64,000 nucleotides of DNA from Limosilactobacillus pulli. Lineage in GTDB: Bacteria > Bacillota > Bacilli > Lactobacillales > Lactobacillaceae. Under the pieces are notes generated by a model that had not been told where the DNA came from, ran no database searches, and saw nothing but the letters and a program-made list of their open reading frames with translations. Shown here in pieces: positions 41,315 to 50,902 of this stretch (the first letter of the stretch is position 1; each line of letters opens with the position of its first letter). A program made the translations under genes and the position numbers. Location of the stretch: NCBI RefSeq assembly GCF_947381555.1, contig NZ_CANCWQ010000003.1, forward strand, positions 48,728 to 112,727. Direction: 5' to 3'.

Positions 41315-41819
41315 GTTTTACCAACCCTTCGATGTACGAATCGATCAGTTCTTTTTGATCGTCCGCATTTAATTCCTTGTGGATGAGCTTGGAAGCAATC
41401 TCAATAGATAAGTTGGCAACGTCATTTTGTGCCCCTTTAAGAGCATCGCGACGTGCCTGCTCAGCATCCTTTTGGGCTTGCTCCTTTACGATCTGCGCAT
41501 CTTTTTGCGCATCCGTAACGATCTGGTCCCGTTGAGCTTCACCAGTCTTTTTGGCCGTACTGATAATGTTGGCGGCTTCTTGGTGAGAGTTCTGCAATTC
41601 AGCTTGACGCTGCGCCGCCAGCTTTTCAGCTTCAGCACGCGACTTTTCTGCATTGTCGATGTCATCGGAAATCTTGGCTGCCCGCTTGTTCATCATATCC
41701 GTAACTGGTTTCCAAGCATAGTGCTTAACCAGCAGCATCAAGATAATAAATGAAACAATGTAAAACAGCATGTCTCCGACGTATAAGCTATTGGATTGAG
41801 CCAGAACACCTTGCAACAT
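41304..41819 (-). CDS. atpF: ATP synthase b subunit
   Basis: Peripheral stalk of Fo, 171 residues. One N-terminal membrane helix (YVGDMLFYIVSFIILMLLVKHYAW, split) and a long Ala/Glu/Gln/Lys-rich helix for dimerisation (KISDDIDNAEKSRAEAEKLAAQ). Overlaps atpH, which couples their translation. Confidence 0.96.
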   Translation of the reverse strand: MLQGVLAQSNSLYVGDMLFYIVSFIILMLLVKHYAWKPVTDMMNKRAAKISDDIDNAEKSRAEAEKLAAQRQAELQNSHQEAANIISTAKKTGEAQRDQIVTDAQKDAQIVKEQAQKDAEQARRDALKGAQNDVANLSIEIASKLIHKELNADDQKELIDSYIEGLVKHES

Positions 41820-41862
41820 CTATTGACACCTCCTTGTAAATTGATAGCTTTAGTTACTCAAA

Positions 41863-42075
41863 CTACTTGTTCATTACAAGGAAGCCAATAACGATGGCCA
41901 AGATAGGCATGGCTTCGATCAAACCAACACCGATGAACATCGTACCACGCAGTGCACCAGACATTTCTGGTTGACGGGCCATCCCATCGATCGTGTGGCT
42001 AATAACAAAACCGTTACCAATACCGGCACCCAGTGCCGCACCAAAAGCAGCGATACCTGCAGCAATTGCACCCAT
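41863..42075 (-). CDS. atpE: ATP synthase c subunit
   Basis: Rotor-ring proteolipid, 70 residues forming two membrane helices. The polar loop is ARQPEM, and the proton-carrying glutamate lies in FIGVGLIEAMPILAI (near residue 54). No sodium-site pattern is apparent, so proton coupling is likely. GGAGG precedes the ATG. Confidence 0.97.
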   Translation of the reverse strand: MGAIAAGIAAFGAALGAGIGNGFVISHTIDGMARQPEMSGALRGTMFIGVGLIEAMPILAIVIGFLVMNK

Positions 42076-42099
42076 TTTTATATCCTCCTTAAGATATGC

Positions 42100-42813
42100 T
42101 TATTCCTCAGCAGAAACCTTCTGAGAAATATAAACCGTAGTTAATGTTACAAAGACATAAGCCTGAATAGCCCCAATGAAGACTGAGAAGCCTTGCCAAA
42201 CGATTTCAAGCGGCAGACTGACCAGAATCGTTGGAACACCATGTGAAAAGGCCATCTGTCCAAGCAACTTCAGCAGCAGTTCCCCGGCAAAGATATTACC
42301 AAAGAGCCGCAGACCCAGCGTCAAGAAGTTGGCAAATTCCTCAACCAAGTTAATTGGTAGCATAATGGCATATGGCTTGAGGTAAGAGCCAAAATAGTGC
42401 TTCAGACCGTTTTTGCTGATCCCGGCAAAGTGTGCCAGCATGATCATGCTTAACGAGAAAGTCAGCGTTACGACTGGATCGGCAGTGGGACTTCTTACAA
42501 TCTCGTTTCCATTCCATCCGATCTGGAAAATCAGACCCAGCTGGTTTGAGAAGAAGATGAAGGCAAACAGTACGAAGGCCAAGAAGCTGTAGTTGCCAAC
42601 TTCTGATGCGGGCATCTGTTCCCGCACGATACCGTTTGTGAATTCAATCAGCCATTCAATCAAGTTCTGACCACCCTTGGGCTTCATTTGCAGATGCCGT
42701 GAAAGGCCAAACAATACAAAGAAGACCAAGACAAAGATAATGGCGCCTGAAATTACGTTAGTCGCATTGAACGTAAGGCCGAATAGCTTAAAAGTATAAG
42801 CTTCCTCGCCCAT
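42100..42813 (-). CDS. atpB: ATP synthase a subunit
   Basis: Proton-channel subunit of Fo, 237 residues with about five to six membrane helices. The essential arginine is in FLTLGLRLFGNIFAGELLLKL, and IEWLIEFTNGIVREQM lies in the N-terminal half. First gene of the operon, with AGAGGTGG upstream of the ATG and a strong promoter about 100 bases away. Confidence 0.97.
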   Translation of the reverse strand: MGEEAYTFKLFGLTFNATNVISGAIIFVLVFFVLFGLSRHLQMKPKGGQNLIEWLIEFTNGIVREQMPASEVGNYSFLAFVLFAFIFFSNQLGLIFQIGWNGNEIVRSPTADPVVTLTFSLSMIMLAHFAGISKNGLKHYFGSYLKPYAIMLPINLVEEFANFLTLGLRLFGNIFAGELLLKLLGQMAFSHGVPTILVSLPLEIVWQGFSVFIGAIQAYVFVTLTTVYISQKVSAEE

Positions 42814-42910
42814 TTATATTCCACCTCTTTTCTTTATAACAATAATTTGGTTTGTAAATTGGATTCCATCTCGTTGAAACAACCACGAACTGTCCCAAGT
42901 TACGATCATT

Positions 42911-42939
42911 AATATAGCATTATTTCATTAAAATTTCAA
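42911..42939 (-). promoter_or_regulatory. atp operon promoter
   Basis: TTGAAA (42939-42934), 17-base spacer and TATATT (42916-42911), preceded by TGC (extended -10), on the minus strand. The rest of the 313-base gap to uraA is AT-rich and shows only the uraA terminator. Confidence 0.72.
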
Positions 42940-43069
42940 AAAAATATCGAAGCAAAAGAAAACGCCATCATCGCCCAAACGCCATGTATACCAGGTGTCA
43001 CGAGTTAATCTAATCTTTAAACCAACTTGATAAAATGTTTATAATTCAATAATTAATTGTTGACATAAA

Positions 43070-43109
43070 TAAAAAAACGATGACATTTGAGATAGTTCGT
43101 CATCGTTTG
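43070..43109 (-). terminator. Terminator after uraA
   Basis: AAACGATGAC/GTCATCGTTT perfect stem with a 14-base loop, seven T on the minus strand. Confidence 0.88.
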
Positions 43110-43126
43110 TTTCATTTTTAATTGGT

Positions 43127-44404
43127 CTAGTTATCTTTGGTTCGTTCGCTGGCAGCTTCTTGGGGCAGAATCAGATTCAAAATAATTCCTAAAACAGCAG
43201 CCACTGCCAAGCCAGAGAACTGGTACTGTCCCAGCTTCAGATAGGCATTGCCAATCCCGATCACCAAGATGACTGAGCTGATCATCAAATTGCGCTTTTT
43301 ATTGAAGTCAATCTGATCTTCAATCATGACCCGCAGACCACTGGAGGCAATCACACCAAATAATAAGAAGGAGATACCACCGATTACAGGTCCAGGAATT
43401 GATTCGATCAATGCACTCAGCTTACCGACAAAACTGAAGAAGACGGCAAACAGTGCAGCTCCAGCCAGCACGTAGACACTGTGAACCCGCGTGATGGCCA
43501 AGACACCTATATTTTCACCATATGAGGTTACTGGCGGGCCCCCAACGAAACCAGCAATGATTGAAGCCGTCCCGTCACCAGCCAGCGTATGGTTCAAGCC
43601 AGGATCTTTAAAGTAGTTGCGCTCAGTCAGCTCATTTAAGACCATGATGTGTCCCATGTGCTCAGTCATGGTAACAAAAGCAATTGGTGCCATGCTTAAA
43701 ATGGCTCCCCAGTAAAAATGCGGCTTATATGTTACAAATGGAATTTGAAAGTCTGGCAGACTGAACCAATGCGCGCTGGCAACTGGAACCAGATCAACAA
43801 TACCAAACAGACAAGCGATCACATAGCCACAAACAATCCCAAGCAGAATCGGAATCAGTCCCAAAAAGCCCTTAAAAAACATATTGAATGCAATCGTAAT
43901 GATCAGAGTCAGCATAGCTACGGCAAAGTAGCGCAAATCATAGTGCGTACCATTCATCGTGGCATCCTTGGCAGCCGTACTGGCCAAAGAAAGACCGATT
44001 ACCATCACGATCGGGCCAACCACAATCGGCGGCAGTACTCGATCAATCCAGTCCGAACCGATCATCGTTACAATTAAAGATACCAGCAGATATACACAGC
44101 CAACTGCTACCGTTCCTTGAGCAATGCCGGGATAGCCAGTTGACTTCATCAATGCCATCATCGGCACGATAAAACTGAAGCTGGATCCCATGTAGGCTGG
44201 AATCTTATGCCGTGTAATCAGCAGATACATTAAGGTCCCAACCCCAGAACTAAAAAGGGCAATGCCGGGATTTAATCCGACCAGAATTGGTACCAGCACA
44301 GTTGAGCCAAACATTGAGAACATATGCTGCAATGAAAGTCCAACCCATTGACCAAATTCTGGCCGTTCATCAACGTCTAAAACGACGCCATCGCGATGTG
44401 CCAT
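43127..44404 (-). CDS. Uracil permease (UraA/PyrP, NCS2 family)
   Basis: Proton-linked uracil uptake carrier, 425 residues with about 12 to 14 membrane segments. Family motifs: LQHMFSMFGSTVLVPILVGL at the start, MTEHMGHIMVLNELT with the substrate-binding glutamate region, and GGPPVTSYGENIGVLAITRV. The start MAHRDGVV has GGAGTG 7 bases upstream. A PyrR-type attenuator precedes it, which supports pyrimidine regulation and uracil rather than xanthine as substrate. Confidence 0.92.
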   Translation of the reverse strand: MAHRDGVVLDVDERPEFGQWVGLSLQHMFSMFGSTVLVPILVGLNPGIALFSSGVGTLMYLLITRHKIPAYMGSSFSFIVPMMALMKSTGYPGIAQGTVAVGCVYLLVSLIVTMIGSDWIDRVLPPIVVGPIVMVIGLSLASTAAKDATMNGTHYDLRYFAVAMLTLIITIAFNMFFKGFLGLIPILLGIVCGYVIACLFGIVDLVPVASAHWFSLPDFQIPFVTYKPHFYWGAILSMAPIAFVTMTEHMGHIMVLNELTERNYFKDPGLNHTLAGDGTASIIAGFVGGPPVTSYGENIGVLAITRVHSVYVLAGAALFAVFFSFVGKLSALIESIPGPVIGGISFLLFGVIASSGLRVMIEDQIDFNKKRNLMISSVILVIGIGNAYLKLGQYQFSGLAVAAVLGIILNLILPQEAASERTKDN

Positions 44405-44424
44405 AAAAAACACTCCTATGCAGA

Positions 44425-44532
44425 TAAAAATAATAGCCCTTGAGCGCCGGCCCAAAGACTACCTTAAAACAATCCGCAATTGGATGATTATTTTAACGCA
44501 TCCTTTCAAACCTCTCTGAATTTGATTAAAGG
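44425..44532 (-). promoter_or_regulatory. PyrR-binding attenuator before uraA
   Basis: AATTCAGAGAGGTT lies in the loop of a TCAAA/TTTGA hairpin extended by CCTTT/AAAGG (44532-44502). It matches the PyrR consensus ARUCCNGNGAGGYU in 13 of 14 positions. Downstream, AGTCTTTGGG pairs with CTCAAGGGCT (10 pairs including G-U), followed by ATTATTTTTA, forming the terminator at 44460-44425. PyrR with UMP should stabilise the first hairpin and stop transcription when pyrimidines are plentiful. Confidence 0.82.
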
Positions 44533-44560
44533 ACCGATATTCAAGTTACCAGATAATAGC

Positions 44561-45334
44561 TTACTTGTTTTCACCAAAACTGTCAACCACGCTCTTTTTT
44601 CGCAGTCCCATGATCCAAGCCGTAATCGGCACCGTCAGCAAAACGCCGATAAACGAGGTCAATACCATGATCATCTCACCAACGAAAATCTTGTTGTTCA
44701 TGATCGTGCCTAACGAATAATGCAGTCCCGCAAACCAGATAAACAGCGTTAAGAAGCCGCCAAAAAAGCCAAAGAACAAGGTATTAAAGGTCGTACCAAT
44801 AATCTGGCCACCAATTGCCATCCCGCTTTTCATGATCTGCGCATTGTCAATATCAGGATGGGCATCTAAAATCTCGGTCAGTCCAGCCGACACGGCCATT
44901 GCTGCTTCAGCAATGGCCCCCAACGTACTTAAAATCGTCGTCGTAACTGCTACTTTCAGATAGCTGATGCCGATTAAAAGCGACATTCCTTCCAAATCCT
45001 CGCTGTCTTCGGGACCAAAGCCTTGCACCATTGCCCAATGCTCAACACCGACAATCAACAACAAAAGAATCCCCATTACGATCAGTGAGGCATAAAAAGC
45101 CGTTACAGTCGTTTTCAAATCATCTTCGCCCATAAAAATCGTTACAGCCAAAATAATCGTACCTGTCGTCAACGTAACAAACATTGGCGGGACATGAAAA
45201 GCAATTAAAACGATGGCAAAGTACAAAAAGCCAAAATTTAGCAGCAGACTTAAAAATGCGGTCCAGCCTTGCTTACCGCCAACTAAAATCATCAACACCA
45301 TCAAGACCAGGCCCAGTGCCGTAATCGTACTCAT
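44561..45334 (-). CDS. YibE/F-family membrane protein (second of pair)
   Basis: 257 residues with about seven membrane segments. It resembles the membrane half of the YibE/F family (GEDDLKTTVTAFYASLIVMG, GAIAEAAMAVSAGLTEI). The start MSTITALGLV overlaps the stop of the upstream partner (ATGA). The pair is common in lactic acid bacteria; transport has been suggested, but no substrate is known. Confidence 0.8.
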   Translation of the reverse strand: MSTITALGLVLMVLMILVGGKQGWTAFLSLLLNFGFLYFAIVLIAFHVPPMFVTLTTGTIILAVTIFMGEDDLKTTVTAFYASLIVMGILLLLIVGVEHWAMVQGFGPEDSEDLEGMSLLIGISYLKVAVTTTILSTLGAIAEAAMAVSAGLTEILDAHPDIDNAQIMKSGMAIGGQIIGTTFNTLFFGFFGGFLTLFIWFAGLHYSLGTIMNNKIFVGEMIMVLTSFIGVLLTVPITAWIMGLRKKSVVDSFGENK

Positions 45335-46446
45335 GCTTTTCCCTTCTTTCCCAACAGGATTGCCGCCAGACCACTGGCAATCGGAATGGCCAAGACGATG
45401 CCAATACCGCTGATCAGACTCTGAACGGTTCCCAGACACATGTTCATCGAAAACGTATAGCCCCAAGAATTGCCATTTTTAAGATACAGCAGCGATGAGG
45501 TAAAGGTATCGACCATAAAAATCAGAAACAAAACATTGATCAAGGGTCCCATGATCGATTTGCCAACGCTGCGGCCGGCCATAAACAGCTGGCCTTTGGT
45601 TACGGTGGGATCGAGCTGTCTCAATTCAAAGATCGTGGCCACGATATCGCTTGATTCATCCATTACGGCACCCAGTGATCCCAGTAAGGTCTCGGCCAAA
45701 AACAACGGTCGGGGAACCTGGGTTACGTACTGCATTGATTCATAGTAAATGCCGCGCTCCTGCGTTAATTGGAAAACCAACAGGCTGATCAGCATTGCAA
45801 TCAACGTACCACAAACGGTTGCACCCAGCGTCGCCAGCATGTGTTTGGTCAAGCCCAAAATCAGAATCAGGCTGACAATCGTAAAGATCAGTGCCAAAGT
45901 GCCAAAAATCAACAAGACATGGGCTGCCTGCATTTTAAGATCCAGCTCAATTGCCAAAACAAATAGAATCGAGTTGACCACTACACTGAGTAATGCCAGA
46001 TTGCCTTGTTTTTTCATCATCAAAAGCAGAAGCAAAATTACCAGCCAAACCAGAAATACAATGACGGTATCGCGCTTATAGCCCGCGATCGTCGCATGCA
46101 GCAATCCATCTTTCTCATGCACGCGCGTTAAAAAGATCTCATTGCCGACTCGATATCTTTGATCCATTGCACCCGAATAAGAATAGGTATTGGTGACCAT
46201 CAGCTTTTTTCCACGATACTTACCATTGAGCATCTTGATTTTTAGATATTGCTTAGTCTGCCAGTCAACGTTTTTAAACTCGTCAGTCTGCTTGGCTGCC
46301 TTTTCGTTCCTCACCTGCTCGACCCTGGCCAGGGGACGCTGATAAAACGACTCATTATGAAACGTAAACAGAATCGCCCCCAGCCCAACGACCACCAAAA
46401 TCAGCAGCCATCTGATAAAGCTGGATGAAACCTTTAATTTCTGCAT
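45331..46446 (-). CDS. YibE/F-family membrane protein (first of pair)
   Basis: 371 residues. An N-terminal signal-anchor helix (WLLILVVVGLGAILFTF) precedes an extracellular beta-rich domain (YLKIKMLNGKYRGKKLMVTN, YRVGNEIFLTRV). The C-terminal membrane domain has about seven helices and ESLLGSLGAVMDESSDIVATIFEL-like YibE/F features (ETLLGSLGAVMDESSDIVA). AAAGGA precedes the ATG. It is translationally coupled to the second copy, so they probably form one complex. Confidence 0.82.
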   Translation of the reverse strand: MQKLKVSSSFIRWLLILVVVGLGAILFTFHNESFYQRPLARVEQVRNEKAAKQTDEFKNVDWQTKQYLKIKMLNGKYRGKKLMVTNTYSYSGAMDQRYRVGNEIFLTRVHEKDGLLHATIAGYKRDTVIVFLVWLVILLLLLMMKKQGNLALLSVVVNSILFVLAIELDLKMQAAHVLLIFGTLALIFTIVSLILILGLTKHMLATLGATVCGTLIAMLISLLVFQLTQERGIYYESMQYVTQVPRPLFLAETLLGSLGAVMDESSDIVATIFELRQLDPTVTKGQLFMAGRSVGKSIMGPLINVLFLIFMVDTFTSSLLYLKNGNSWGYTFSMNMCLGTVQSLISGIGIVLAIPIASGLAAILLGKKGKA

Positions 46447-46554
46447 TTTTTCAGATCCTTTATTGGATTTATTTTTTACAATCAGCTACTATTTTACTAT
46501 TTTTGGCGAACTTGACTTCATTTGAGTGCGGTTATTAATAAATGTTAAGAAATC

Positions 46555-46595
46555 AAAAATCCAGTCCATGATTAGATCACAGACTGGATTTTTAA
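46555..46595 (-). terminator. Terminator after upp
   Basis: AAAAATCCAGTC/GACTGGATTTTT perfect stem, 15-base loop, T runs on both strands; between upp and the YibE/F pair. Confidence 0.85.
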
Positions 46596-46604
46596 TTCAG
46601 CTAA

Positions 46605-47240
46605 TTACTTGGTACCAAACAGGCGGTCACCGGCATCGCCCAGACCAGGAACGATGTAGCCTTGGTCGTTTAAGCATTCGTCCAGTGATGCCGTATAGAT
46701 GTCAACATCTGGATAAGCAGATTGGATTGCCTTAACCCCTTCTGGAGCAGCAACCAGACAAGCAAACTTGATATTCTTTTCCTCACAGCCCCGCTTCTTT
46801 AAAGCGCCAATGGCATCAACGGCTGAGCCACCCGTTGCCAGCATTGGATCAACAACGAATAATTGACGTTCTGAAACGTCGCTTGGCAGCTTAACAAAAT
46901 ATTCATGTGGCTTAAGCGTTTCCTCATCACGGTACATACCAATAAAACCGATCTTGGCAGCTGGAATCAGATCGGTAAAGCCTTCGACCATTCCCAAACC
47001 AGCCCGCAGAATTGGCACGATGGCAACCTTCTTGCCAGCCAGTTCCTTTTGCGTGGTCTTGCAGATTGGCGTTTCGATCTCGACTTCCTTGAGCGGCATG
47101 TTCTTAGAAACCTCGTAAGCAATCAGTGTTGAGATTTCCTTGACCGTTTCGCGGAAAAACTTGGTCCCAACGTTTTTGTCGCGGATCATCGTTAATTTGT
47201 GTTGAACCAATGGATGTTCAATAACTTCAAACTTGCCCAT
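46605..47240 (-). CDS. upp: Uracil phosphoribosyltransferase
   Basis: Salvage enzyme making UMP from uracil and PRPP, 211 residues. VPILRAGLGMVEGFTDLIP near residues 76-94, the PRPP-binding loop VVDPMLATGGSAVDAI near 130, and the C-terminal GYIVPGLGDAGDRLFGTK uracil-binding segment. AAGGAG precedes the ATG. It lies near the uracil permease but in a separate transcript. Confidence 0.97.
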   Translation of the reverse strand: MGKFEVIEHPLVQHKLTMIRDKNVGTKFFRETVKEISTLIAYEVSKNMPLKEVEIETPICKTTQKELAGKKVAIVPILRAGLGMVEGFTDLIPAAKIGFIGMYRDEETLKPHEYFVKLPSDVSERQLFVVDPMLATGGSAVDAIGALKKRGCEEKNIKFACLVAAPEGVKAIQSAYPDVDIYTASLDECLNDQGYIVPGLGDAGDRLFGTK

Positions 47241-47323
47241 GAATATATATCTCCTTAAATGTTTCTCAACTATTGTACCAAAAACGTGCCTTTATGCTTA
47301 GGCAAAAAAATTAATTTTATCAA

Positions 47324-48349
47324 TTATTTGACTGATGCATCAAAATGGTGGCCGCCCGCTGACTTATTCAAGCGATTCATATAGGCGGCACCTAGTCCAG
47401 CAGCTTTTAATCCCTGTACCAGAATTGCTTTGACGTCGGCTTGATCGTCAAAAAAGCGCAGCCCGCCAAACAGATGCGCACTGGCATCACTGACATCATC
47501 CCCCAACGAGTAGAGGACGGCATTATCACTCCAGGCAATCTGATCTAAAATTTGTTTTTCAGCCATTACACCTACCTTAAACGGCTGATCAGCAATCCAT
47601 TTATCAACCATCTGCCAGTCGGTTTGCGGATCAACAATGGCAACCGGGACGCCTGGTGCATAATGGCGATACTTCATGCCTGGAGCCTTAGGCGTTTCGT
47701 TTTTGCCAACGTGGTGCCGGTCCAGATCAATCGAGCCAATTACTAATTCGATCTGGGCCTTGGTAACAGCTCCGGGCCGCAGAATTGCCGGTTGCGATGT
47801 TGAAAGATCCAGCACCGTCGATTCAACCCCAACTCGTGTCGGTCCATTGTCCAAGATTCCCGCAATTTTGCCGTTTAAGTCATGATAGACGTGCTGAGCC
47901 GTCGTTGGACTCGGCTTGCCAGAAGTATTGGCAGATGGGCCCACGATCGGTACACCGGCTTTTAAGATTAAATCAAGGGTTGGCTGACAGTCAGGAAAAC
48001 GAAAGGCCACCGTTTCCAGACCACCAGTTACTGTTTTGGAAAGTGAGCCTGGCTTGATTTTTAAAATGATCGTCAATGAACCAGGCCAAAACTGCTTCAT
48101 CAATTGCCGTGCGTTATCGGGAATCTCGACTGCATAGCGCTCAACCATCTCAATTGAGGCCACGTGAACGATCAGTGGATTGTCACTGGGACGTCCCTTG
48201 GCCAAGTAGACATTTTTAACAGCGTCTTCATTGGTGGCATCAGCACCCAGACCATAGACCGTTTCAGTTGGGAAAGCCACCAGCTGTCCATTTTTAATGG
48301 CCTGCGCCGCTTGATCAATCTCATTTAGCTTAAAAATCTTTGTTTCCAA
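47324..48349 (-). CDS. L-threonylcarbamoyladenylate synthase (Sua5 type)
   Basis: Makes threonylcarbamoyl-AMP for the t6A modification of tRNA, 341 residues. The N-terminal YrdC domain (VAFPTETVYGLGADATNEDAV, split; GRPSDNPLIVH; GPSANTSGKPSPT) covers about residues 1-205. The Sua5 C-terminal domain (KAPGMKYRHYAPGVPVAIV then about 120 residues) is also present. TTG start 9 bases after AAGGAAG. It ends the tdk-prfA-prmC-sua5 series, a conserved order in Firmicutes. Confidence 0.93.
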   Translation of the reverse strand: METKIFKLNEIDQAAQAIKNGQLVAFPTETVYGLGADATNEDAVKNVYLAKGRPSDNPLIVHVASIEMVERYAVEIPDNARQLMKQFWPGSLTIILKIKPGSLSKTVTGGLETVAFRFPDCQPTLDLILKAGVPIVGPSANTSGKPSPTTAQHVYHDLNGKIAGILDNGPTRVGVESTVLDLSTSQPAILRPGAVTKAQIELVIGSIDLDRHHVGKNETPKAPGMKYRHYAPGVPVAIVDPQTDWQMVDKWIADQPFKVGVMAEKQILDQIAWSDNAVLYSLGDDVSDASAHLFGGLRFFDDQADVKAILVQGLKAAGLGAAYMNRLNKSAGGHHFDASVK

Positions 48350-48370
48350 AATCGTGCTTCCTTCCCAGAC

Positions 48371-49231
48371 TTAAAAATTCCATGCATGAATCATCCGCAT
48401 GCGATCAGCCATATCATGACGCGTTTGGATTTGCGCATTGGGGGCAACTTGATGGCAGAGATCTTGAATGCCCTGCTCCTGATCAAAACCGGTTTCGCCA
48501 AACAGCTGACCGCCTAGTGTTAGATGATCGCCAATCCTTTCAAACAGGCGATGATAAAATCCAAGGCCGTGCTCATCAGCAAACAGTGCAACGGGCGGCT
48601 CATAGTCCAAGACCGCCTTATCCATTAGAGCAATCTCTGATGGCGCGATATATGGCGGATTGGTTACGATCAGATCAAACTTTTGATCAGCCAGGCGAGC
48701 AAACATGTCGCTTTCGATTTCGGGTAGATTGGTACCATGCAGACGCTGATTGGCGGTTGCTACGCGTAAGGCGCCAGCTGAGATGTCGCTGAGCGTCACT
48801 TGCCAAAGCGGCCGCTCCAGTTTCAGCGTAATACCGATTGTCCCACTGCCGGTTCCCAGATCCAAAACGCGCAGTGGCTTGTCTTTAGGCATTGTTTCCA
48901 GCACCCACTCGACTAGTTCTTCAGTTTCGCTTTCCGGAATCAAGACGTCGCGGCTGACAATAAACATGCGGCCGTAAAATGGTGCCTTGCCAACGACATA
49001 CTGTGGCGGCTCGTGGTCAGCTACGCGCTCAATTGCCCGACGAAACCGCACCACTTCTTCTGATGGCATACGATCACGATTATGCATCAAAAGCGTCGTG
49101 GTGTTCCAGTCATGAATCATCTTGAGGATAAATTCTGGCGTATGCGGATCAAGTCCCCGCTCTTTGAGATAATCGGCTGCCCAACGCTGTGCCTGAAAGT
49201 AGGTCCAGGATTCGCCGGTTGGCCTATTCAT
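48371..49231 (-). CDS. prmC: Release factor glutamine methyltransferase PrmC
   Basis: SAM-dependent enzyme that methylates the GGQ glutamine of release factors, 286 residues. SAM motif VLDLGTGSGTIGITL near residues 117-131, catalytic NPPY in FDLIVTNPPYIAPSE. The start ATG overlaps the prfA stop by 8 bases, so the enzyme is coupled to its substrate. A longer frame lies within prfA and is not preferred. Confidence 0.95.
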   Translation of the reverse strand: MNRPTGESWTYFQAQRWAADYLKERGLDPHTPEFILKMIHDWNTTTLLMHNRDRMPSEEVVRFRRAIERVADHEPPQYVVGKAPFYGRMFIVSRDVLIPESETEELVEWVLETMPKDKPLRVLDLGTGSGTIGITLKLERPLWQVTLSDISAGALRVATANQRLHGTNLPEIESDMFARLADQKFDLIVTNPPYIAPSEIALMDKAVLDYEPPVALFADEHGLGFYHRLFERIGDHLTLGGQLFGETGFDQEQGIQDLCHQVAPNAQIQTRHDMADRMRMIHAWNF

Positions 49232-50312
49232 TGCGCAGCTGCTCCAGTTTCTTGGTCTGATCGGCAATGATCAAGGCTTCGATGATCTCATCTAGGTCCC
49301 CAGCCATGATCTTATCCAGCTTGTTAAGCGTCAATCCGATACGATGGTCGGTAACCCGGTTTTGTGGGTAGTTGTAGGTCCGAATCCGTTCGGAACGATC
49401 CCCGGTCCCAATCGCATCTTTACGCTTTTGGTCATAGGCATTCTGTTCTTTTTGCTGGTAGTAGTCATAGACCCGTGCCTTTAAGATGCGCATGGCCTTG
49501 GCTCGGTTCTGTTGTTGTGAACGCTCATCTTGCATGGCAACCACGATCCCGGTTGGCAGGTGCGTCATGCGAACGGCTGAAGAGGTCTTGTTGATGTGCT
49601 GACCACCGGCACCAGAGGAACGGTAAACGTCGGTCCGAATGTCTTTTGGATCAATGTCGATCTCAACGTCTTCAGCTTCTGGCATCACCCCAACCGTTGC
49701 CGTTGACGTGTGCACCCGACCGGCTGATTCCGTAACTGGTACTCGCTGTACGCGGTGAGCGCCGTTTTCAAACTTCAGCTTAGAGTAAACCTTATCGCCA
49801 GTGATCAACAAAGAGAGTTCCTTAAAACCGCCGACTTCGGTTTCATTTTTATCGACAACTTCAACCTTCCAGCCCTGTTTTTCGGCATAGCGCAGGTACA
49901 TATCATACAGATCGGCCGCAAACAGACTGGCCTCATCACCACCGGCAGCCCCACGAATTTCCATGATAATGTTTTTGTCATCATTAGGGTCTTTAGGAAT
50001 CAAAAGAACTTCCAATTCCTTTTCCAGCGTAGCCTGACGTTCTTTAGACGAGGCAATCTCATCTTTGGTCATTACCGTTAGATCAGGATCATCAATTTCA
50101 CGAAGCATTTCTTCGTCATCTTTAATGGTTTGCGTTACCTGCTTGTACTCGTTGTATTTTTCAACGGTTTCACGCAGACTTCCCTCTTCCTTGGACAATT
50201 TCATAAACCGCGCCGTGTCGGCAATGACTTCAGGGTCACTGATCAGTTCGTTGAGCTCATCATAGCGATCGGCAACCGCTTGAAGCTTGTCAAAGATTTC
50301 TTCCATTTCCAT
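49224..50312 (-). CDS. prfA: Peptide chain release factor 1
   Basis: Terminates translation at UAA and UAG, 362 residues. The GGQ loop lies in SSGAGGQHINKTSSAVR near residue 230. The codon-recognition tripeptide is PVT, in RVQRVPVTESAGRVHTS, a variant of PAT/PxT. The N-terminal helices begin MEMEEIFDKLQAVADRYDEL; this ATG has AGGAG upstream inside the end of tdk. It is coupled to prmC. Confidence 0.97.
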   Translation of the reverse strand: MEMEEIFDKLQAVADRYDELNELISDPEVIADTARFMKLSKEEGSLRETVEKYNEYKQVTQTIKDDEEMLREIDDPDLTVMTKDEIASSKERQATLEKELEVLLIPKDPNDDKNIIMEIRGAAGGDEASLFAADLYDMYLRYAEKQGWKVEVVDKNETEVGGFKELSLLITGDKVYSKLKFENGAHRVQRVPVTESAGRVHTSTATVGVMPEAEDVEIDIDPKDIRTDVYRSSGAGGQHINKTSSAVRMTHLPTGIVVAMQDERSQQQNRAKAMRILKARVYDYYQQKEQNAYDQKRKDAIGTGDRSERIRTYNYPQNRVTDHRIGLTLNKLDKIMAGDLDEIIEALIIADQTKKLEQLRNE

Positions 50313-50314
50313 GA

Positions 50315-50902
50315 TTATTTCTCCTGTTTCTTGTTCAGCAGTGGGTGAAAGTAGTGCTTGCGACAAACCGGGTAATAAGACTCGTTGCCGCCGATCTGAA
50401 CCTGCTCTCCCTCATAAACGGGATGACCGTCAAGCATGCGCAGGTTCATGGTTGCCTTATGAGGGCAGAACCAGCAGATGGTCTTCATCTCTTCAATCTT
50501 GTCCGCATAGATTAAAAGATACTTGGAGCCCTCAAACAGCTCATTGCGAAAATCATTCTTCAAGCCAAACGTCATGACGGGAATATTCAGCTCATCAACG
50601 ATCCGGGTCAGCTGTAAGACATGTTCTTTGGACAGAAACTGAGCCTCATCAATCAAGACGCAGTAGATACGATGATCAATATTTTTGACATATTCGTAGA
50701 CGTCAGTATCTTTCATAACCGGATAAACCTTGCGCTCCAGACCGATTCGACTGGCGATGGTTCCGCGCCCCGAACGAGTATCCACGCCGCTAGTCAATAA
50801 AACAACCGGCTTACCCTGCTCCTCATAGTTATGAGCTACCTTTAAGACGTCGATCGACTTGCCCGAATTCATCGCACCATACTTGAAGAATAACTGTGCC
50901 AC
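50315..50902 (-). CDS. tdk: Thymidine kinase
   Basis: Type II thymidine kinase of nucleotide salvage, 195 residues. P-loop KYGAMNSGKSIDVLK at residues 7-21, lid and lasso region CVLIDEAQFLSKEHV, and a structural zinc site (CWFCPHKA and YYPVCRKHYF). GTG start 8 bases after AAAGGTG. Upstream of prfA as in many Firmicutes. Confidence 0.95.
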   Translation of the reverse strand: MAQLFFKYGAMNSGKSIDVLKVAHNYEEQGKPVVLLTSGVDTRSGRGTIASRIGLERKVYPVMKDTDVYEYVKNIDHRIYCVLIDEAQFLSKEHVLQLTRIVDELNIPVMTFGLKNDFRNELFEGSKYLLIYADKIEEMKTICWFCPHKATMNLRMLDGHPVYEGEQVQIGGNESYYPVCRKHYFHPLLNKKQEK

